Source of the DNA: an uncultured Eubacteriales bacterium
GTDB taxonomy: Bacteria; Bacillota; Clostridia; Peptostreptococcales; Anaerovoracaceae
Assembly (NCBI GenBank): GCA_902797345.1
Contig: CADBSL010000021.1
Coordinates: forward strand, 1-5,169
DNA: 5,169 bases
Direction: 5' to 3'
Positions 4,941 to 5,169 of this stretch are shown here, piece after piece. Below the pieces are notes generated by a model. The model was given only the letters and a program-made list of their open reading frames with translations, was not told the DNA's origin and made no database searches. Positions within the stretch are counted from its first letter, which is position 1. Each line of letters opens with the position of its first letter. A program made the translations under genes and the position numbers.

Positions 4941-5169
4941 ATGAAACACTATATCGACTTCACCGATCAGGTCTGTGTCATTACCGGCGCTGGCAGCGCA
5001 GGCGGTATCGGATTTGCCTGCGGAAAGATCTTCGCGGAATTAGGAGCCAAAGTCGCATTGATTGCCACCGGTGAACGGATCCACGAACGGGCAAAGGAAC
5101 TGTGTGAGCAGGGCGGCACCGCAAAGGGATATATCGCCGATCTGATGGACCGGGAACAGGTCCGGCGGG
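4941..5169 (+). CDS. Short-chain dehydrogenase/reductase, N-terminal part (truncated by window edge)
   Basis: Seventy-six codons are present without a stop; the gene runs past the right edge. The visible part is the start of an SDR Rossmann domain: strand 1 (QVCVITG), glycine loop TGAGSAGGIG (15-24), helix GKIFAELGA (28-36), strand 2 (KVALIAT), and ADL (66-68) at the adenine-contact Asp position. The loop is two residues longer than the usual TGxxxGxG, a variant known in FabG-like SDRs. The catalytic Ser-Tyr-Lys lies beyond the window, so activity and cofactor cannot be judged. It is co-oriented with the aminotransferase, 102 bp downstream, but separated by a strong terminator. A role in reducing or oxidising a keto/hydroxy intermediate of the same pathway is a guess. 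It is not a close copy of the SDR at 221-991. Confidence 0.88.
   Translation, partial: MKHYIDFTDQVCVITGAGSAGGIGFACGKIFAELGAKVALIATGERIHERAKELCEQGGTAKGYIADLMDREQVRR

Noticed and set aside
4488..4949. A 153-codon minus-strand frame spanning the aminotransferase end and the terminator
   Set aside because: It crosses the terminator hairpin, the tandem repeat and the start of the next gene and has no recognisable motif.
1..5169. CRISPR array, tRNA/rRNA gene, transposase or phage gene
   Set aside because: No regularly spaced repeats with unique spacers, no tRNA cloverleaf and no transposase, integrase or structural-protein motifs were seen on either strand.

Overview
The window looks like a chromosomal stretch from a Gram-positive anaerobe of the Clostridia type. 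This is an inference from moderate-to-high GC, strong GGAGG-type ribosome binding sites at 5-6 nt spacing, AT-rich intergenic promoters, and an AraC regulator with an N-terminal helical domain common in Clostridia. No phage, insertion-sequence, CRISPR or RNA-gene signature is visible.

Layout: (1) 1-220 is a gene-free left edge. It holds a consensus-like rightward promoter and a large hairpin repeat that also serves as the terminator of the next gene. (2) 221-991 (-) is a complete classical short-chain dehydrogenase/reductase (SDR) with unusual active-site substitutions. (3) 992-1097 is a divergent control region with a 9-bp inverted repeat and a 13-bp palindrome. (4) 1098-1838 (+) is an AraC-family regulator. 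(5) 1844-3319 (-) is a MocR-type regulator (GntR winged helix fused to a fold-type-I aminotransferase domain); it converges on the AraC gene with a 5-bp gap. (6) 3320-3488 is a second divergent control region with three direct repeats TTGGNNGGGAA between the two promoters. (7) 3489-4838 (+) is a class III PLP aminotransferase resembling glutamate-1-semialdehyde and beta-amino-acid aminotransferases, followed by a strong UUCG-loop terminator. (8) 4941 to the right edge (+) is the start of a second SDR, preceded by a GC-rich 7-bp tandem repeat.

The likely logic is a small amino-acid-like catabolic or biosynthetic locus. The MocR protein would sense an amino compound or PLP adduct and control the divergent aminotransferase, as GabR and TauR do for their neighbours. 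The aminotransferase would make or use a keto compound, and one or both SDRs could interconvert a keto and a hydroxy group. The AraC protein probably controls the divergent SDR. The substrate cannot be read from the sequence. The most informative features are the MocR/aminotransferase intergenic repeat array and the divergent aminotransferase itself, which is easily misannotated as HemL.
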